DNA of 64,000 bases from Blautia pseudococcoides (GTDB lineage: Bacteria; Bacillota; Clostridia; Lachnospirales; Lachnospiraceae), in contig NZ_CP015405.2 in the NCBI RefSeq assembly GCF_001689125.2, forward strand, positions 587,001 to 651,000, read 5' to 3'. Made by a program: the position numbers and the translations under genes. Below, in pieces: positions 34,265-42,576 of the stretch (the stretch's first letter is position 1; each line of letters starts with the position of its first letter). The notes under the pieces are model-generated. The model saw only the letters and a list, made by a program, of their open reading frames with translations, was not told the DNA's origin and did no database searches.

Positions 34265-34447
34265 GCCGAACCCGGCCGCAGGCTTCCCCGCACGGGCGTT
34301 TAGGAGCGTTTAGAGAAGCTTACAAGATCCATGCGTTAGCAAGCACTTAGTGAAGAGCCCTAAGGCGATGAACTTAGTGCGGCTTACGCATTAGCTTGTA
34401 AGTTCTCTGCTCCCGCCCGTGCGGGGAAGCCTGCGGCCGGGTTCGGC
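34265..34447 (-). repeat. Structured repeat element, copy B
   Basis: Second copy, inverted with respect to A and 100 bases from it. The outer 34 bases (34265-34298) are perfectly complementary to 34414-34447. In the core, A's CACGC/GCGTG stem reads TGCGT/ACGCA here: three pairs have changed on both sides together and pairing is kept. The inner block GCACTAAGTTCATCGCCTTA continuing GGGCTCTTCACTAAGTGC is unchanged. This pattern of changed stems and fixed loops suggests a selected RNA or DNA fold. Confidence 0.85.
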
Positions 34448-34515
34448 GTCCGGACATACATACCCTAACGGTTACAAACATAGCACTTTTTACCACATAA
34501 AAAGCATCATGCCGC

Positions 34516-34650
34516 TTGCGTTTTCCACGGCGAAGTGATAAAATTTTCAACATAATCAGCAAAAATCTTCCATCTGATACAGATAGGAAAGGAATTGCCA
34601 ATGCAAACTTCACGGCAGCCACGTGAAAAAATATGCCTAAATGGGCATAT
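34516..34650 (+). promoter_or_regulatory. Promoter region of alaA
   Basis: TTGCGT (34516-34521), 17 bases, TAAAAT (34539-34544). Downstream in the leader is the inverted repeat ATATGCC-n6-GGCATAT (34631-34650), a possible operator or leader hairpin. Confidence 0.5.
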
Positions 34651-34699
34651 ACAATGTTCCCAGAGGAATATATTGGGAAAAATGGAGAGGAGAGCCAAC

Positions 34700-35920
34700 A
34701 TGAAAACTTTTGATAAATCTTCAAAATTAGACAACGTTTGCTATGATGTCCGGGGACCGGTGCTGGATGAGGCGAACCGGATGCAGGAAAGTGGCATTGA
34801 TGTTTTAAAATTAAACATCGGCAATCCGGCACCTTTTGGTTTCAACGCCCCGGAGGAAGTGATCCTGGATATGATCTACACGCTCCGGGACTCTCAGGGA
34901 TATTCAGATTCCCACGGGATATTTGCTGCCAGAAAAGCAATTATGCAGTATTGCCAGATCAAAAAAATAAAAGATGTAGCCCTGGAGGATATCTATACGG
35001 GTAACGGCGTCAGTGAACTCATCAATATGGTAACCCAGGGGCTTATTGATGACGGGGATGAGATCCTGGTACCTTCCCCGGACTATCCGCTGTGGACGGG
35101 CTGTGTGACACTGGCCGGAGGAAAGGCTGTGCATTATATCTGTGATGAGCAGTCAGACTGGTATCCGGATATAGAAGATATGCGCAGCAAGATCACGGAT
35201 AAGACGAAAGCCATTGTGATCATCAATCCCAATAATCCCACGGGGGCTGTTTATCCGAAAGAGGTGCTGGAGGAGATCGCTGCCCTTGCCAGAGAGCATG
35301 ATCTGATGATTTTCTCTGATGAGATCTATGACCGTTTGACCATGGACGGTGTGGTCCACCATTCCATCGCTGCCCTGGCTCCGGATGTGTTCTGTGTCAC
35401 CATGAACGGCCTTTCCAAATCCCACATGGTGGCAGGCTTCCGCTGCGGCTGGATGGTTCTGAGCGGACCGAAGGAGAGGGCAAAAGGGTATATTGAAGGG
35501 CTGAACATGCTTTCCAATATGCGCCTCTGCTCCAATGTGCCGGCACAGTCCATTGTGCAGACAGCCCTGGGTGGATTTCAGAGTGTCCAGGAATACCTGC
35601 AGCCGGGGGGACGTATCTATGAACAGCGGGAATATATCTACAAAGCAGTCAATGATATTCCCGGACTGTCTGCTGTGAAGCCAAAAGCGGCTTTCTACAT
35701 CTTTCCGAAGATAGATACAAAACGCTTTCATATTCTGGATGATGAGAAGTTTGTCCTGGACTTTTTGAAAGAGAAGAAGGTGCTCCTCACCCACGGCAAA
35801 GGATTTAACTGGGGAGAACCGGACCATTTCCGCATTGTTTATCTGCCCAATCTGGAACAGCTTAAAAGCGCGGCAGACAAGCTGGCCGATTTCCTGAGCG
35901 ATTATCAGCAGAAGCTTTAG
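34700..35920 (+). CDS. alaA: Alanine aminotransferase AlaA-type
   Basis: PLP-dependent class I aminotransferase of 406 residues, closest in layout to E. coli AlaA (405 residues): the opening KSSKLDNVCYDVRGPVLDEA and the following KLNIGNPAPFGF are nearly the same. The cofactor lysine lies in NGLSKSHMVAGFRCGW, and the substrate-binding loop is INPNNPTGAVYP. It would convert pyruvate and glutamate to alanine and 2-oxoglutarate. The start is ATG 34700 after GGAGAGGAG; the frame upstream to 34595 crosses the leader hairpin. Confidence 0.9.
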   Translation: MKTFDKSSKLDNVCYDVRGPVLDEANRMQESGIDVLKLNIGNPAPFGFNAPEEVILDMIYTLRDSQGYSDSHGIFAARKAIMQYCQIKKIKDVALEDIYTGNGVSELINMVTQGLIDDGDEILVPSPDYPLWTGCVTLAGGKAVHYICDEQSDWYPDIEDMRSKITDKTKAIVIINPNNPTGAVYPKEVLEEIAALAREHDLMIFSDEIYDRLTMDGVVHHSIAALAPDVFCVTMNGLSKSHMVAGFRCGWMVLSGPKERAKGYIEGLNMLSNMRLCSNVPAQSIVQTALGGFQSVQEYLQPGGRIYEQREYIYKAVNDIPGLSAVKPKAAFYIFPKIDTKRFHILDDEKFVLDFLKEKKVLLTHGKGFNWGEPDHFRIVYLPNLEQLKSAADKLADFLSDYQQKL

Positions 35921-35968
35921 ACATGGTACGCTCTGGGCCGGTCTTGTTGAAAGGAAGTGTAGTAATTA

Positions 35969-37357
35969 ATGCAATGGATGAAAAAACTGCATGAGGCCCA
36001 TAAGGAGGAGCATGATTTTTCCCAGGGAAATATCCCTGGGAATATTTTAAGGCTTTCGCTGCCGCTTATGGCAGGGCAGTTTATCAATGTGCTTTATAGT
36101 ATTGTGGACAGAATGTACATAGGGCGTATTCCGGGAGCGGATTCCTCTGCGCTGACCGGTGTGGGGGTCTCATTTCCCATTATTACAGTGGTCATGGCGT
36201 TTGCTTTCCTGATCGGGACCGGGGGGCCTCCGCTCTGTTCTATCGCAAGGGGAAAACAGGAGGATGATAAGGCTGAGACGATCATGGGAAATGCCTTTGC
36301 TCTGGTGGTGATCGCCGGTGTTCTGATCATTATCCTGGGTCTTGCGGTGAAACGGCCTTTGTTGTATGCGCTGGGCGCAAGTGATGCCACATTTCCCTAT
36401 GCAAATGATTATATCAGCATTTATCTGCTGGGCAGTGTGTTTGTCATGATCAGTATGGGGATGAATGGATTTATAAACTGCCAGGGATTTGCCGGAATCG
36501 GTATGCTGACGGTACTGATCGGGGCTGTTATCAATATTGTGCTGGACCCTGTATTTATTTTCCTGTTTCATATGGGAGTCCGGGGAGCGGCAATTGCCAC
36601 AGTCATCTCCCAGGCGGTATCAGCCCTGTGGATCGTGCGGTTCCTGACAGGCAGGCGGACCCTTCTCAGACTCAGGGCAGGGTGTATGAAGCTGAAAATT
36701 GCATATGTGAAAGACATTCTGGCTCTTGGGCTTTCCGGGTTTATCATGCAGGCTACCAACTGTATGGTACAGATTGTCTGCAATGTTACGCTGCAGAGCT
36801 TTGGCGGGGATGTCTATGTGGGGGTCATGACCATCATCAACTCTGTGCGGGAAGTTCTGAGTGTCCCTGTCAATGGTTTTACGCAGGGGGCACAGCCGGT
36901 CATAGGCTATAATTACGGTGCGGGCAAATATGAACGGGTAAAACAGGGAATTAAATTTATGTCTGTCATCTGTATTGGATATACCACGGTGGTCTGGATC
37001 CTGACGATGCTGGTACCCGGCGCCTTTATCGCCGTTTTCAATGGAAGCGGGGAACTGATGGAGGCAGGCGTCCATGCCATGAGGATCTATTTCTTTGGAT
37101 TCTGTTTTATGTCCCTGCAGTTTTCCGGGCAGACGGTTTTTACAGGCCTTGGAAAAGCCAAACAGGCAATTTTCTTTTCCCTGCTCAGGAAGGCTGTGAT
37201 CGTGGTGCCGCTCACCCTTATCCTGCCCCACATGGCCGGTCTTGGAGTAAACGGCGTGTTTTTGGCAGAGCCGATCTCGAATTTTATCGGCGGCATCGCC
37301 TGTTTTGTTACTATGCTGTGTATTATGTGGCCTGCGCTTTCCAGGGAAAAAGCATGA
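35969..37357 (+). CDS. MATE-family efflux transporter
   Basis: Membrane antiporter of 462 residues with twelve predicted helices in two halves. The N-terminal half contains the MATE landmark LSLPLMAGQFINVLYSIVDR and the middle one VPVNGFTQGAQPVIGYNYGA. It would export cationic drugs or other toxic compounds with a sodium or proton gradient. It follows alaA by 48 bases and precedes a strong terminator, with a MarR-controlled ABC exporter downstream, so this stretch holds two separate drug-export units. The substrate is unknown. Confidence 0.9.
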   Translation: MQWMKKLHEAHKEEHDFSQGNIPGNILRLSLPLMAGQFINVLYSIVDRMYIGRIPGADSSALTGVGVSFPIITVVMAFAFLIGTGGPPLCSIARGKQEDDKAETIMGNAFALVVIAGVLIIILGLAVKRPLLYALGASDATFPYANDYISIYLLGSVFVMISMGMNGFINCQGFAGIGMLTVLIGAVINIVLDPVFIFLFHMGVRGAAIATVISQAVSALWIVRFLTGRRTLLRLRAGCMKLKIAYVKDILALGLSGFIMQATNCMVQIVCNVTLQSFGGDVYVGVMTIINSVREVLSVPVNGFTQGAQPVIGYNYGAGKYERVKQGIKFMSVICIGYTTVVWILTMLVPGAFIAVFNGSGELMEAGVHAMRIYFFGFCFMSLQFSGQTVFTGLGKAKQAIFFSLLRKAVIVVPLTLILPHMAGLGVNGVFLAEPISNFIGGIACFVTMLCIMWPALSREKA

Positions 37358-37385
37358 CGAAAAAAAGAATAGCGATCATGAATAC

Positions 37386-37431
37386 GCATCGTGCGATTGA
37401 CGAAAATATCGTCTGCACGATGCTTTTTTTT
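37386..37431 (+). terminator. Intrinsic terminator after the MATE gene
   Basis: GCATCGTGC (37386-37394) pairs with GCACGATGC (37415-37423), with an inner GACG/CGTC stem, followed by eight T. Confidence 0.92.
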
Positions 37432-37513
37432 GGCTGTTTTTTCGTTAGCCGGTTGTAACGAAAAGATTAGACGGCTAATAAAATAAGATAAAGAAAATAT
37501 AAAAAAAGGATAA

Positions 37514-37574
37514 AATATAAAGCTTTATATTGAAATTTGATAAATATTGGGATAAACTATGTTAGTCGACTAAC
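37514..37574 (+). promoter_or_regulatory. MarR operon promoter with two palindromes
   Basis: TTGAAA (37530-37535), 17 bases, TAAACT (37553-37558). The 18-base perfect palindrome AATATAAAGCTTTATATT (37514-37531) touches the -35, and the 14-base palindrome GTTAGTCGACTAAC (37561-37574) covers the likely start of transcription. The second has the size and place of a MarR autoregulatory operator. Confidence 0.65.
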
Positions 37575-37597
37575 TAATGAGAAGGGAGGCGGTAGAG

Positions 37598-38032
37598 ATG
37601 ATATGCAAAAATGATGACAGCCTGCAAAGTCTGTTTTTAAAAACAACCCATATGTATTTTGGCAGGGCCTATGATGCGCTGCGGGAGATGGATGTGCATC
37701 CCAGGCAGGTGCCCATGCTTCATCTGCTGGGGAAAAAAGAGGGATTGAGTCAGCGGGAAATATCACAGGAGATGAAAATAAAACCTCCTACAGTAGCAGT
37801 CTCAATTAAAAGAATGGAGAAATCGGGTCTGATCATCCGCAGGACGGATGAGAAAGATCAGCGCATGAGCCGTATTTATCTGAGTCCCAAAGGACGCGAG
37901 CTAACCGAAAATGTCCAAAAAATGGTGGAAGACAGTGAAAATGCCATTTTCCGCGGCTTTTCTGAGAGCGAAATCTGTCTCATGAAACGATTTTTCAAAC
38001 AGATGATCGAGAACCTGGAACAGACTAAATAA
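37598..38032 (+). CDS. MarR-family transcriptional regulator
   Basis: Winged-helix regulator of 144 residues. The DNA-reading part is SQREISQEMKIKPPTVAVSI followed by the wing with IRRTDEKDQRMSRIYLSPKG. ATG 37598 follows GGGAGG by eight bases; the frame could start at 37577 but there the site is lost. It precedes the two ABC exporter genes by 18 bases and shares their promoter, so it most likely represses the pump and itself through the palindrome at 37561-37574 until a drug-like ligand binds. Confidence 0.9.
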   Translation: MICKNDDSLQSLFLKTTHMYFGRAYDALREMDVHPRQVPMLHLLGKKEGLSQREISQEMKIKPPTVAVSIKRMEKSGLIIRRTDEKDQRMSRIYLSPKGRELTENVQKMVEDSENAIFRGFSESEICLMKRFFKQMIENLEQTK

Positions 38033-38050
38033 ACTAAAAGGAGTGACACC

Positions 38051-40216
38051 ATGATAAAAATGTTTCATTACATGAAAGAGCGCTGGTACTATATTGTGCT
38101 GATCATTGCTCTTTTATTCCTGCAGGCCAATTGTGACCTGGCTCTGCCGGATTACACATCAAAAATCGTCAACATAGGAATCCAGCAGAAGGGGATCGAG
38201 GATGGAGTTCCGGAAAAGATCCGGAAAGAGTCCATGGAAAAACTGTTTCTGTTTATGGAAGAAAAAGATGTGGAGGCTGTAAAGGATGCCTACACATTAA
38301 AAGATGATATTTATCAATTAAAGGAAATGCATACAGACAAGAGAGAAAAGCTGAACAGCATTTTCGGCATGCCTATGATGGCTGTGGAGGGACTGGAAGA
38401 AGGCGGAGACCAGGTGGAGCAGATCAAAGAAAAGATGCAGCTTCCCAAGGACGCGGATCTGTTCCAGGTATTTTCACAGATGCCAAAAGAGCAGCTTCTG
38501 GAAATGATGGATGCCATGACCTCAAATATGAAAGATATGCCGGAATCCATTGTGACACAGGCGGCTGTGCAGTATGTGCAGCAGGAGTACGAAGGACAGG
38601 GGATTGATGTGGACCAGATGCAGATCCGCTATATTCTGATGTCCGGTCTTAAAATGCTGGGGCTGGCATTTGTCATCATGCTGGCAGCCATAACCGTTAC
38701 ATTTTTATCGGCAAAGGTAGCGGCGATTCTGGGACGGAATCTGAGAAACGGCGTGTACCGGAAGGTTATATCCTTTTCCGGTGAGGAGCTGAATCATTTT
38801 TCCACAGCGTCCCTGATCACCAGAAGTACCAATGATATCCAGCAGGTACAGCAGGTATTTGCCATGATTTTCAGGATTGTGCTCTATGCGCCTATTCTGG
38901 GTATCGGCGGTGTCTTAAAGGTTCTGCAGACTGACGCCTCCATGACCTGGATCCTGGGTGTGGCTGTTGTGGCAATACTGATCCTGGTGGGACTACTCTT
39001 TAAAATTGCAATGCCCAAGTTCACCAAACTGCAGTATATGATTGATGAATTGAATCTGGTATCCAGGGAGATACTGACCGGTATTCCGGTTATCCGGGCG
39101 TTCAGCCGCGAGAAACACGAGGAGGCGCGTTTTGAGGATGCCAATGACAGACTGACAAAGACCAACCTGTTTGTCAACCGCTGTATGACATTTATGATGC
39201 CGGCAATGATGCTGATCATGAATGGTATCACCATTTTGATCGTCTATAACGGAGCCCATGCAGTGGATAACGGAACCATGCAGGTTGGAAATATGATGGC
39301 ATTTATGCAGTATGCCATGCAGATCATCATGTCATTTTTGATGATCACCATGATGTCCATTATGCTGCCAAGGGCAAGCGTTGCGGCAAAACGTATCAAC
39401 GAAGTTATGAATACGGAGATTTCCATTCTGGACGGTGAGGCCGGCGCGCTGCCGGACAAAGGATCCAAAGGAGAAGTACGCTTTGAACATGTGAGATTTT
39501 CCTATCCGGGGGCTGATGAGGAGACACTTACAGATATTGATTTCTCAGCACATAAAGGTGAGACCGTGGCATTTATCGGAAGTACCGGAAGCGGAAAAAG
39601 TACCCTGGTGAACCTGATCCCTAGATTTTTTGATGTGTCATCAGGACGGATCCTGGTAGACGGAGTGGATATCCGGGATATGAAGCTCACTGATCTTAGA
39701 GACCGTATTGGTTATGTCCCGCAGAAGGGTGTGCTTTTCTCCGGAACCATTGATTCCAATATCCGTTACGGAAAAGAGGATGCAACGGACGCAGAGGTTC
39801 AGCGTGCAGCTGAAGTAGCCCAGGCTTGGGATTTCATCCGGGAGAAGGAAGAGAAGATGGAATCTGAAATATCCCAGGGAGGCACCAACGTATCCGGTGG
39901 TCAGAAACAGCGCCTCTCCATTGCCAGAGCCATTGCGAAACGCCCGGAGATCTATATCTTTGATGACAGTTTTTCTGCCCTTGACTACAAGACAGATGTG
40001 GTGCTCCGCCGTGCGCTGAAAAAAGAGACCAAGGATGCCACAACTCTGATAGTCGCACAGCGTATCAGCACAATTTTACATGCAGACCGTATTCTCGTTC
40101 TGGATGAAGGACGCGTGGTCGGTCAGGGAACCCATAAAGAGCTTTTGAAATCCTGTGAGGTATATCGTCAGATTGCCATGTCACAGCTGTCGGAGGAGGA
40201 ATTGGCTAATGAGTAA
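38051..40216 (+). CDS. Heterodimeric ABC exporter subunit with degenerate site
   Basis: Half-transporter of 721 residues: membrane domain of six helices, then an ABC domain from about residue 475. An unusual insertion of about 150 polar residues, rich in Lys, Glu and Met, lies between helices 1 and 2 (about residues 35-190) and should be extracellular. Walker A is GSTGSGKST and the signature VSGGQKQR, but Walker B reads IYIFDDSFSALD, with Asp in place of the catalytic Glu. This marks the degenerate site of heterodimeric exporters of the BmrCD/LmrCD type. Its partner gene overlaps its end. Confidence 0.9.
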   Translation: MIKMFHYMKERWYYIVLIIALLFLQANCDLALPDYTSKIVNIGIQQKGIEDGVPEKIRKESMEKLFLFMEEKDVEAVKDAYTLKDDIYQLKEMHTDKREKLNSIFGMPMMAVEGLEEGGDQVEQIKEKMQLPKDADLFQVFSQMPKEQLLEMMDAMTSNMKDMPESIVTQAAVQYVQQEYEGQGIDVDQMQIRYILMSGLKMLGLAFVIMLAAITVTFLSAKVAAILGRNLRNGVYRKVISFSGEELNHFSTASLITRSTNDIQQVQQVFAMIFRIVLYAPILGIGGVLKVLQTDASMTWILGVAVVAILILVGLLFKIAMPKFTKLQYMIDELNLVSREILTGIPVIRAFSREKHEEARFEDANDRLTKTNLFVNRCMTFMMPAMMLIMNGITILIVYNGAHAVDNGTMQVGNMMAFMQYAMQIIMSFLMITMMSIMLPRASVAAKRINEVMNTEISILDGEAGALPDKGSKGEVRFEHVRFSYPGADEETLTDIDFSAHKGETVAFIGSTGSGKSTLVNLIPRFFDVSSGRILVDGVDIRDMKLTDLRDRIGYVPQKGVLFSGTIDSNIRYGKEDATDAEVQRAAEVAQAWDFIREKEEKMESEISQGGTNVSGGQKQRLSIARAIAKRPEIYIFDDSFSALDYKTDVVLRRALKKETKDATTLIVAQRISTILHADRILVLDEGRVVGQGTHKELLKSCEVYRQIAMSQLSEEELANE

Positions 40217-42053
40217 TATTGCGAGAAGACCGAGAGGGCCGATGGGTGGTCACGGAAAAGGAATGCCGGGGGAGAAGGCAAAAGATTTTAAGGGAGCCAT
40301 GAAACGCCTGGTGAAATACATGGAACGGTATAAGTTCCGTTTGATGCTGATGATCCTGTTTGCTGTGGGAGGCACGGTATTTAATATTGTGGGACCTAAG
40401 ATTTTAGGCAAGGCCACCACAGAGCTGTTTAACGGACTGGTATCCAAGATAAACGGCGGCAGTGGGATCAATTTTGACAAGATTGTTCAGATCCTTTTGG
40501 GATGCCTCTGCCTGTACCTGGTCAGCGCCCTGCTGTCCTTTATTCAGGGATTTATCATGACCGGGATATCCAATGATGTGACGTACAGCCTGAGAAAAGA
40601 TATTTCCCAGAAGATCAACAGAATTCCCATGAAATATTTTGAGAGCAGAACCCACGGTGAGATCCTTTCACGTATCACCAATGATGTAGATACTCTGCAG
40701 ATGGGAATCAACCAGAGTGTGACCCAGCTCATTACCTCCTGCACCACGTTGATCGGTGTGCTTGTGATGATGCTGAGTATCAATGTATGGATGACACTGG
40801 CGGCCCTGCTGATCCTGCCTATATCCATGGCGATCATCAGTAAAGTCATGAAACATTCCCAGAAGTATTTCCAGGCACAGCAGAAATATCTGGGTGAAGT
40901 AAACGGGCAGGTGGAGGAAATCTACAGCGGACACAACGTGGTAAAGGCCTTCAACAAGGAAGAGTCCGTGATCGGTGAATTTGAAAAGACAAACGAAAAG
41001 CTGTACAGCTCTGCATGGCGTTCCCAGTTTTTCTCCGGCATGATGATGCCCATCATGCAGTTTGTGGGAAATCTGGGATATGTGATGGTCGCCCTTCTGG
41101 GTGGATTTATGGTAATTAAGAGCAAGATTGAAGTGGGGGATGTGCAGGCGTTTTTCCAGTATATCAGAAACTTTACGCAGCCTATCCAGCAGATCGCCCA
41201 GGTGACAAATATGCTGCAGTCTTCAGCCGCTGCATCTGAGAGGGTGTTTGAATTTCTGGATGTTGAGGAGGAAGTGCAGACTGTGGAAAATCCCGCAGAT
41301 GTAAGCCATATTGACGGCAATGTGGAAATCTGCCATACTTCTTTCGGCTATGATCCGGATAAGATCATTATCCACGATTTCTCTGCTTCCGTAAAAGCAG
41401 GGCAGAAAGTGGCAATTGTAGGACCGACGGGTGCCGGCAAGACTACCATGATCAAGCTGCTGATGCGGTTCTATGATGTGAATACGGGAGAAATCCTCAT
41501 TGACGGTCATAATATTAAAGACTTTAACAGAAGTGAGCTGCGGGAATTGTTCGGTATGGTACTGCAGGATACCTGGCTGTTCCACGGGACCATTATGGAA
41601 AATATCCGCTATGGACGGCTGGATGCCACAGACGAAGAGGTGATCGCAGCGGCGAAAGCAGCACACGCACATCATTTCATTATGTCACAGCCGGGCGGTT
41701 ACCAGATGGTGCTGAATGAGGAGACAAACAATATTTCCCAGGGACAAAAACAGCTTCTGACCATTGCCAGGGCGATTCTGGCGGATAACAGGATCCTGAT
41801 CCTGGATGAGGCTACCTCCTCTGTGGATACCAGAACAGAAGAACGGATTCAGAAGGCCATGGATAACCTGATGAAGGGCAGGACCAGCTTTGTGATTGCC
41901 CATCGTCTTTCTACGATCCGGGATGCGGATTTGATTCTGGTCATGAAAGACGGAGATATCATTGAACAGGGTACCCATGAAGCCTTGCTTGAGGCAGGCG
42001 GGTTTTATGCGAATCTGTATAACAGCCAATTTGAGAGGGCAGAGGCAATGTAA
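40209..42053 (+). CDS. Heterodimeric ABC exporter subunit with catalytic site
   Basis: Partner half-transporter of 614 residues. It begins with a cytoplasmic Gly/Arg-rich stretch, then six helices and an ABC domain from about residue 375. Walker A is GPTGAGKTT and Walker B is ILILDEATSSVD with the catalytic Glu kept; the signature is ISQGQKQL, with Gln replacing the second Gly. ATG 40209 overlaps the previous stop by eight bases, so the two subunits are made together. The pair probably exports drugs or lipophilic compounds under MarR control. Confidence 0.92.
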   Translation: MSNIARRPRGPMGGHGKGMPGEKAKDFKGAMKRLVKYMERYKFRLMLMILFAVGGTVFNIVGPKILGKATTELFNGLVSKINGGSGINFDKIVQILLGCLCLYLVSALLSFIQGFIMTGISNDVTYSLRKDISQKINRIPMKYFESRTHGEILSRITNDVDTLQMGINQSVTQLITSCTTLIGVLVMMLSINVWMTLAALLILPISMAIISKVMKHSQKYFQAQQKYLGEVNGQVEEIYSGHNVVKAFNKEESVIGEFEKTNEKLYSSAWRSQFFSGMMMPIMQFVGNLGYVMVALLGGFMVIKSKIEVGDVQAFFQYIRNFTQPIQQIAQVTNMLQSSAAASERVFEFLDVEEEVQTVENPADVSHIDGNVEICHTSFGYDPDKIIIHDFSASVKAGQKVAIVGPTGAGKTTMIKLLMRFYDVNTGEILIDGHNIKDFNRSELRELFGMVLQDTWLFHGTIMENIRYGRLDATDEEVIAAAKAAHAHHFIMSQPGGYQMVLNEETNNISQGQKQLLTIARAILADNRILILDEATSSVDTRTEERIQKAMDNLMKGRTSFVIAHRLSTIRDADLILVMKDGDIIEQGTHEALLEAGGFYANLYNSQFERAEAM

Positions 42054-42094
42054 ACTTGCCCAAAGCAATATACAAACACACCTAAGAAAAACAC

Positions 42095-42132
42095 AGGACA
42101 AAGGTCAAAACGCCGGACCTTTGTCCTTTTTT
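42095..42132 (+). terminator. Intrinsic terminator of the ABC exporter operon
   Basis: AGGACAAAGGTC (42095-42106) pairs perfectly with GACCTTTGTCCT (42116-42127), followed by TTTTT. Confidence 0.92.
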
Positions 42133-42309
42133 GTGGATTTAACCCTTCTGCCGGATAGTTCCAAAGAGGAAGATAAGACAGGCAATGCCCCGGTACTGCC
42201 GCTTATGTCTCCTGAGTGTGTATGGCAAAGGAGATGGAAACGGTGTTTTTTTGATTTGCATTTTAAAGTGTTACAGTTTAAAGTGATAAATAAAATAACC
42301 ATAAAGTTA

Positions 42310-42338
42310 TTGACAAAGCAAGGGCAGGGGAGTATTAT
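42310..42338 (+). promoter_or_regulatory. Promoter of the aroF leader transcript
   Basis: TTGACA (42310-42315), 17 bases, TATTAT (42333-42338). It drives a leader of about 230 nt before aroF. The stretch from 42133 to 42309 is AT-rich and shows no gene. Confidence 0.8.
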
Positions 42339-42370
42339 GAGGGATATCAAAGTGAGATTGAGGTTTTATT

Positions 42371-42475
42371 ATGTCAGCAGAAATGAACGTATGGACAAAA
42401 GCATATTATTTTGGCTTTCTGGGTTATTTTTATAACGCAGGTTCTTTTTGCTACGGTAAAACATCTGTTTCATAA
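42371..42475 (+). CDS. Aromatic-rich leader peptide of aroF
   Basis: A 34-codon frame with its own ribosome site (TGAGG, seven bases before ATG 42371), starting about 25 bases after the expected transcription start. It encodes five Tyr, four Phe and one Trp, densest in YYFGFLGYFY (residues 12-21). An attenuator hairpin with six T follows 33 bases after its stop, and aroF, which makes the first aromatic precursor, comes next. By analogy with trp and phe leaders, slow reading of Tyr/Phe codons would prevent termination. Too short for routine gene calling. Confidence 0.75.
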   Translation: MSAEMNVWTKAYYFGFLGYFYNAGSFCYGKTSVS

Positions 42476-42508
42476 AGTCTTTTAGAGTATAAAAGATAGT
42501 GAAAGCTG

Positions 42509-42542
42509 ACCGGTGTTTGCGCGTAGCAGACATCGGTTTTTT
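42509..42542 (+). terminator. Attenuator terminator before aroF
   Basis: ACCGGTGTTTGC (42509-42520) pairs with GCAGACATCGGT (42526-42537) with two G-U pairs, followed by TTTTTT. A competing pairing is possible between GCTACG (42450-42455), inside the leader peptide reading frame, and CGTAGC (42522-42527), which would take part of the terminator stem. Confidence 0.8.
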
Positions 42543-42576
42543 AGGTTTAAAATTAATTATATGGAGGATCAGGAAT

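Noticed and set aside
33981..34447. Group II intron or HEARO-type RNA, or an insertion sequence
   Set aside because: No intron domain V, no HNH or IscB-like gene, no transposase and no flanking duplication; the 100 bases between copies are plain.
42337..42435. Alternative short frame from ATG 42337 overlapping the aroF leader peptide
   Set aside because: It would begin within the -10 element, before transcription starts, so it is not on the transcript.
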